NCBI RefSeq assembly: GCF_039655775.1
Contig: NZ_JBBYXJ010000002.1
Location: 372,001 to 436,000 of the forward strand
Source: Iodidimonas sp. SYSU 1G8
Lineage (GTDB): Bacteria > Pseudomonadota > Alphaproteobacteria > SMXS01
Length of the DNA stretch: 64,000 nt
Direction of reading: 5' to 3'
The number at the start of each line of letters is the position of its first letter. Positions within the stretch are counted from its first letter, which is position 1. Below the pieces are notes generated by a model that worked only from the letters and a program-made list of their open reading frames with translations, ran no database searches and had not been told where the DNA came from. Positions 60,066 to 64,000 of this stretch are shown piece after piece. The position numbers were made by a program, and so were the translations under genes.

Positions 60066-60473
60066 TCAGGCTGCCTGCACGCCATCCGTCTGGGTCACCA
60101 GGGGATAGACGCCATTTTCGTCATGGGTTTCGGTACCGGCCACCGGCGGATTAAACACGCAGATCAGCCGCAGGTCTTTCTTCACCCGCATGATGTGCTT
60201 CTCATGGCCATCCAGCGCATAGACCGTGCCCGGGGTGATCGGATAGCGCTGCCCGTCCGTCAGGTCTTCCAGCTCGCCTTCACCCTCGATGCAGTACACG
60301 GCTTCCTGATGGTTGGCGTACCACATGAAGGTCTCGGTGCCGGCGAACATGGTGGTGTCGTGCAGCGAAAAGCCCATGCCATGCTTCAGCAACAGCAGGC
60401 GGCGGCTCCGCCAGGTCTTCGACGCCACGTCGTCCTGGGTATCGGTGACGGAATCCAGTGTCTTCACAATCAT
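60066..60473 (-). CDS. ectC: L-ectoine synthase
   Basis: A 135-residue cupin that cyclises N-gamma-acetyl-2,4-diaminobutyrate to ectoine. MIVKTLDSVTDTQDDVASKT opens the protein; FSLHDTTMFAGTETFMWYAN (about 35-54) and HQEAVYCIEGEGELEDL with YALDGHEKHIMRVKKDLRLI are the cupin core with iron and substrate ligands. CVFNPPVAGTETHDENGVYP is the typical end. The spacing to ectB is 19 bases with GGAGAC before the start. Confidence 0.97.
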   Translation of the reverse strand: MIVKTLDSVTDTQDDVASKTWRSRRLLLLKHGMGFSLHDTTMFAGTETFMWYANHQEAVYCIEGEGELEDLTDGQRYPITPGTVYALDGHEKHIMRVKKDLRLICVFNPPVAGTETHDENGVYPLVTQTDGVQAA

Positions 60474-60492
60474 ATCTGTCTGTCTCCTTCGG

Positions 60493-61755
60493 TTAGGCCG
60501 CGACGCGGGGGCGTACGGCGGCCGCCACGCTCTTGCGCAGGATCTCCAGCCCTTCTTCGAGTTCTTCCTCGGTGACCACCAGCGGCGGCAGGCATTTGAT
60601 GACCTCGCCGTCGATGCCCGAGGTTTCCATCAGCATCCGGTTGCGGAAGGCTTCCGCGCAGATGGCCGAGGCCCGGTCCGGATCACGGCACTCGATGCCC
60701 TGGATCAGGCCGCGTCCCCGCGCCTCGACAAAGACGTCGGGATAGTCCTGGCAAAGCGCCTGGAGGCGCTTGCGCATCAATGCGGATTTGGCCTCGATCT
60801 CGCGCTGGAAGCTGTCGTCGCGCCAGTATTCCAGGCCTTCGGTGGCCGCGACGAAGGCCAGATTGTTGCCGCGGAACGTGCCATTGTGCTCGCCGGGCTC
60901 CCAGACGTCGTATTCGGGCTTGATCAGCGTCAGCGCCATGGGCAGGCCCATGCCGCCAATGGATTTGGACAGGCAGACCAGATCGGGCGAGATGCCCGCT
61001 TCCTCGAAGCTGAAGAACGCGCCGGTGCGACCGCAACCGGCCTGCACGTCGTCGACGATCAACAGGATCTGATGCTTGCGGCAGATCGCCTCCAGCCCCT
61101 GCAGCCATTCGCGGGTGGCGACATTGATGCCGCCCTCGGCCTGCACGGTCTCGACGATGATCGCCGCCGGCAGGTCCATGCCGCTGCCGCGATCGGTCAG
61201 GAAGGCGTTCAGGATGGCGAGTGAATCGCCATCTTCGCCCAGATAGCCATTATACGGCATGCTGGTGGCATCGCTCAGCGTGACGCCCGCGCCGCCGCGC
61301 TTGAAGCCGTTGCCGGTCACCGCCAGCGCGCCCAGCGTCATGCCGTGGAAGGCGTTGGTGAAGCTGACGACGAGCTGACGGCCCGTCACCTTGCGGGCCA
61401 GCTTCAGCGCCGCCTCCACCGAATTGGTGCCCGTCGGGCCGGGGAACTGGATCTTGTAGGACAGACCGCGCGGCTGCAGGATCACCTCGTCGAAGGTTTG
61501 CAGAAAGCGGCGCTTGGCCACCGTGTGCATGTCGAGGCTGTGGGTGATGCCGTTGGTCGCGATGTACTCGATCACCGCGCGCTTCATGGCCGGATTGTTG
61601 TGCCCATAATTGAGGGCGCCGGCGCCGCCGAAGAAATCGAGATATTCCTGGCCATTCTCATCCCACAGGCGGGAGCCGGACCCACGCTCGAAAACGACGG
61701 GGAACGAGCGGCAGTAACCGCGGACTTCTGATTCGAGACTTTCGAACACGTTCAT
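60493..61755 (-). CDS. ectB: L-2,4-diaminobutyrate--2-oxoglutarate aminotransferase
   Basis: A 420-residue class III PLP aminotransferase converting aspartate semialdehyde to 2,4-diaminobutyrate. ESEVRGYCRSFPVVFERGSG and LDFFGGAGALNYGHNNPAMK begin the protein; FPGPTGTNSVEAALKLARKV binds PLP phosphate; IVDDVQAGCGRTGAFFSFEE and LVCLSKSIGGMGLPMALTLI hold the cofactor Asp and Schiff-base Lys (about 267). Its ATG overlaps the ectA stop (ATGA). Confidence 0.97.
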   Translation of the reverse strand: MNVFESLESEVRGYCRSFPVVFERGSGSRLWDENGQEYLDFFGGAGALNYGHNNPAMKRAVIEYIATNGITHSLDMHTVAKRRFLQTFDEVILQPRGLSYKIQFPGPTGTNSVEAALKLARKVTGRQLVVSFTNAFHGMTLGALAVTGNGFKRGGAGVTLSDATSMPYNGYLGEDGDSLAILNAFLTDRGSGMDLPAAIIVETVQAEGGINVATREWLQGLEAICRKHQILLIVDDVQAGCGRTGAFFSFEEAGISPDLVCLSKSIGGMGLPMALTLIKPEYDVWEPGEHNGTFRGNNLAFVAATEGLEYWRDDSFQREIEAKSALMRKRLQALCQDYPDVFVEARGRGLIQGIECRDPDRASAICAEAFRNRMLMETSGIDGEVIKCLPPLVVTEEELEEGLEILRKSVAAAVRPRVAA

Positions 61756-62339
61756 GTGGATACTCCTTGATGGCCGGCGGCGCCAAAGGGGCCGATGCGG
61801 AGCACCAGCTCTTCTTCATGGCCGTCGCCGGGGAATAGGGTGCGGCCAAACTGGCCGATGGTGTCGCACTGGCCGCCCATGTGGCGGGCAAGGCCGTTGA
61901 ATAGCGCCAGCGACGCGGCGTTGGATGGCGTCACGGTGGTCTCGACGAAGCGGATGCCGCTCATCTCGGGCCGCCGCAACAGTGCCAGCAACATGCGGGT
62001 GGCGATCTTGCGCCCGCGTTGGTCCGGCGCCACGCCGACCTGCCAGACGAACAGTGTGTCGGGCTTCTCGGGTGCGGCGAAACCACTGATAAAGCCGGCG
62101 AGGTGGTCGCCATCTTCGGCGACGATGGACGTCTTGCCCATATAGGCGCCGACCATCAGGTAGGCATAGGGTGAGTTCATGTCGAGGCCGCCGGTCGCCT
62201 TGGCCAGGGCCCACATGGCCGCGCCGTCTTCCACGGCGGGCTGGCGGAATGTCAGCGGCTCTTCATCACCGCCGGACAGGCTGTCGGTTTGTTCATGCAC
62301 GGAAACGCAAAGCTCCCTCGGGGCCGATGGCGATGCCAT
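61752..62339 (-). CDS. ectA: L-2,4-diaminobutyrate N-acetyltransferase
   Basis: A 195-residue GNAT enzyme. MWALAKATGGLDMNSPYAYL (about 42-61) is the EctA signature; the acetyl-CoA loop is FVWQVGVAPDQRGRKIATRM (about 98-117), and TTVTPSNAASLALFNGLARH follows. It acetylates the gamma-amino group of diaminobutyrate. GGAGG lies 4 bases before ATG 62339; an ATG 16 codons further up is less likely. It is the first gene of the ectABCD-symporter operon; no aspartokinase (ask_ect) is in the operon. Confidence 0.95.
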   Translation of the reverse strand: MASPSAPRELCVSVHEQTDSLSGGDEEPLTFRQPAVEDGAAMWALAKATGGLDMNSPYAYLMVGAYMGKTSIVAEDGDHLAGFISGFAAPEKPDTLFVWQVGVAPDQRGRKIATRMLLALLRRPEMSGIRFVETTVTPSNAASLALFNGLARHMGGQCDTIGQFGRTLFPGDGHEEELVLRIGPFGAAGHQGVST

Positions 62340-62374
62340 CAGCCTCCAATCATTATTTAATTTCAGGTGGATAT

Positions 62375-62403
62375 ATAATGGTGCCAAGGATTAAGGGATT
62401 CAA
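62375..62403 (-). promoter_or_regulatory. candidate promoter of the ectoine operon
   Basis: On the minus strand TTGAAT (62403-62398), 17 bases, CATTAT (62380-62375), in an AT-rich stretch that predicts a 30-base leader. Several AT-rich alternatives exist nearby. Confidence 0.35.
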
Positions 62404-62514
62404 CCCTTGAGTCTCGCCTGTCTTTCTCGACAAAGTTTAGAATAATAAAATATATGACAGGCATTTGCGGCGCTTCTTAAGCAGCTTATTTAAAACAAAT
62501 TACTGTAAATAAAT

Positions 62515-62576
62515 TTTACTTTGATCGGAGAGTGTAGCGAAAATCGGCCCTATTTTCACTTTGTCCGGAAAGTGTA
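62515..62576. repeat. two copies of an operator-like dyad between ectA and the MFS gene
   Basis: TTTACTTTGATCGGAGAGTG (62515 on) and TTCACTTTGTCCGGAAAGTG (62555 on) are direct repeats 40 bases apart with few mismatches. Each is also a dyad: CACTTT-GTCCGG-AAAGTG in the second copy is perfect. A related half-site (ACTTTGTCGAG on the minus strand) lies at 62428-62438. No other feature was found in the 370-base gap. Confidence 0.6.
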
Positions 62577-62709
62577 TGTCATTATTTACTGCTAGGCCCG
62601 GGCAGGTTCGCCCGTGTGCCGGCGTGCGGTGCGGCCGCCCTGGCGCTATTGGTTTGCGCCTGCGCCCGTTCCACACCTATGGTTCCGTTCTGAACAAACG
62701 GTTTTCGCC

Positions 62710-64000
62710 TTGTCCGATCTCCCCTCCCATCCCGCCGCCGGCGAGCGTCCTTCCATGATCGTGCCGCTGGTGATCGCCTGCGCGCTGTTCATGGAAACCC
62801 TCGACGGAACGGTGATCGCCACCGCCATTCCGGCGATCTCCCGCAGTCTGGGCGAAAGCCCGCTGGCGCTGAACATGGCGATGACCGCCTACATGCTCAG
62901 CCTCGCGGTTTTCATTCCGCTCAGCGGCTGGCTGGCCGACCGGTTCGGGGCGCGGCGTGTGTTCTGTTCGGCCATCGCCGTGTTCACGCTCAGTTCGCTT
63001 GGCTGCGCGTTGGCACAGGATCTGAACCAGCTTTTGGTCGCGCGCGTGGTCCAGGGAATGGGCGGCGCCATGATGATGCCCGTGGGCCGCCTGATCCTGC
63101 TGCGCACCATCCCGAAGAGCGAGTTCGTGAAAGCCATGAGCTGGGTGGTCGTGCCCGCGCTGATCGGTCCCGCGGTCGGGCCGCTACTGGGCGGCTTCAT
63201 CGCCACCTACTGGTCGTGGCGCTGGATATTCCTGATCAACCTGCCCATCGGCATGCTGGGGCTTTTTCTCGCGCTGCGCTTCATCGGCCCGGTGACCGGC
63301 CCCACGCCGGGCAAGCCGGACATTGTCGGCTTTGTCCTGGTCGGCCTTGGACTGGGCGCCTTCGCGTTCGGCGTCGACAATCTGGGACGCGGCCTCGACT
63401 CCGCCGCTGTCATCATCGCGGGCTTTACCGTCTCGGCGGCGGCGCTGGGGCTCTATGTCCGGCATGCCAGGAAGGCCGAAAATCCTGCGCTGGACCTGGG
63501 ATTGCTGCGCATTGCCACGTTCCGGATCGCGCTGGTCGGCGGCAGCGTCTTCCGCATCGCCATCGGGACGATCCCGTTCCTGTTGCCGCTGATGTTCCAG
63601 CTAGGCTTCGGCATGACGCCGCTGGAATCCGGCGCGCTGACCTTCGCGACGGCCATTGGCGCCATGAGCCTCAAGACGGTCGCGCCCTGGGTGCTGCGCC
63701 GCTACGGCTTTCGCCGCCTGCTGACCTGGAATGCCCTGTTCAGCGGGGTGCTTCTCGGCATCACCGGCCTGATCCAGCCCGACACGCCCTACCTGGTGGT
63801 GCTGGGCATTCTGCTGTTCTCGGGATTCTTCCGGTCGCTGCAGTTCACCTGCGTCAATGCCGTGGGCTTCGCCGACGTGCCGCCCGAGCGGATGAGCAAC
63901 GCCACCAGCTTTTCCGGCGTGGCGCAGCAACTCAGCCTCGGCATGGGTGTCGCCTTCGCGGCGTTGATGCTCGGCCTCATGCCCAGTGCCGGCGGACATG
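62710..64000 (+). CDS. DHA2-type MFS multidrug exporter, partial (runs off the window)
   Basis: At least 430 residues of a 14-helix drug:H+ antiporter of the EmrB/QacA type; the 3' end is outside the window. MIVPLVIACALFMETLDGTV (from 62755) is helix 1 with the LDxTV pattern; SGWLADRFGARRVFC is motif A; RVVQGMGGAMMMPVGRLILL motif B; PALIGPAVGPLLGGFIATYW with SWRWIFLINLPIG is motif C and its family-specific continuation. A TTG at 62710 (MSDLPSHPAAGERPS) and the ATG at 62755 are both possible starts; neither has a good ribosome site. It is divergent from the ectoine operon. Confidence 0.88.
   Translation, partial: MSDLPSHPAAGERPSMIVPLVIACALFMETLDGTVIATAIPAISRSLGESPLALNMAMTAYMLSLAVFIPLSGWLADRFGARRVFCSAIAVFTLSSLGCALAQDLNQLLVARVVQGMGGAMMMPVGRLILLRTIPKSEFVKAMSWVVVPALIGPAVGPLLGGFIATYWSWRWIFLINLPIGMLGLFLALRFIGPVTGPTPGKPDIVGFVLVGLGLGAFAFGVDNLGRGLDSAAVIIAGFTVSAAALGLYVRHARKAENPALDLGLLRIATFRIALVGGSVFRIAIGTIPFLLPLMFQLGFGMTPLESGALTFATAIGAMSLKTVAPWVLRRYGFRRLLTWNALFSGVLLGITGLIQPDTPYLVVLGILLFSGFFRSLQFTCVNAVGFADVPPERMSNATSFSGVAQQLSLGMGVAFAALMLGLMPSAGGH

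Noticed and set aside
1-64000. CRISPR arrays, rRNA genes or insertion sequences
   Set aside because: No regularly spaced repeats, rRNA stretches or transposase genes with terminal repeats were seen.

Overview
The window is GC-rich chromosomal DNA from an alphaproteobacterium. The strongest lineage marker is a GcrA cell-cycle regulator, supported by an AbcR-like small RNA, an EcfG-type promoter, a SAM-II riboswitch and a COQ7 ubiquinone hydroxylase. KorAB plus ectoine synthesis would suit a Rhodospirillales-like or marine lineage, but the genus cannot be read from the sequence.

Layout. 1-10 kb: TorF-like porin behind a sigma54-like promoter, a strong sRNA candidate on the minus strand, quinone reductase, FAD oxidoreductase, HisN, alpha/beta hydrolase, Uup-type ABC-F ATPase, TetR regulator, PmbA and CysQ. 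10-16.6 kb: pterin dehydratase, LMW phosphatase, 2-oxoglutarate:ferredoxin oxidoreductase KorAB with its own promoter and terminator, a WG-repeat protein and a ferredoxin-NADP reductase. 16.7-21.3 kb: ECF sigma / anti-sigma / heavy-metal-sensor-like trio, TauE permease with a TIGR02186-like partner, and RpoH behind an EcfG promoter. 21.3-27.1 kb: aminotransferase, Lon-like protease overlapping a Usp-like gene, small proteins and a frameshifted VOC gene.

27.2-29.6 kb is the odd region: one AT-rich gene for a 705-residue P-loop ATPase with zinc ribbon and winged helix, next to tRNA-Gly(CCC). It looks horizontally acquired and may be a single-gene defence system. 29.8-43.3 kb returns to core genes: MscS, a hybrid histidine kinase, a SAM-II riboswitch with attenuator ahead of paiB-metZ, apaG-folE-argE, argD-argF-hslO, an ABC-2 permease, gcrA, REP-like repeats and a parvulin lipoprotein.

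43.4-57.7 kb: ZIP metal transporter with a Zur-like box, secreted helical-repeat protein, aldo/keto reductase, divergent NmrA/TetR pair with a 28-bp operator, GluQRS, GNAT, carboxylesterase, HNH protein, HigBA, SDR, Coq7-DsbB, Ada-AlkB operon, tRNA-Leu(CAA), GST and a META-MliC lipoprotein. 57.7-62.3 kb: ectABCD plus a sodium/solute symporter in one minus-strand operon. The window ends inside a DHA2-type MFS exporter; the gap between ectA and this gene carries a twice-repeated operator-like dyad.
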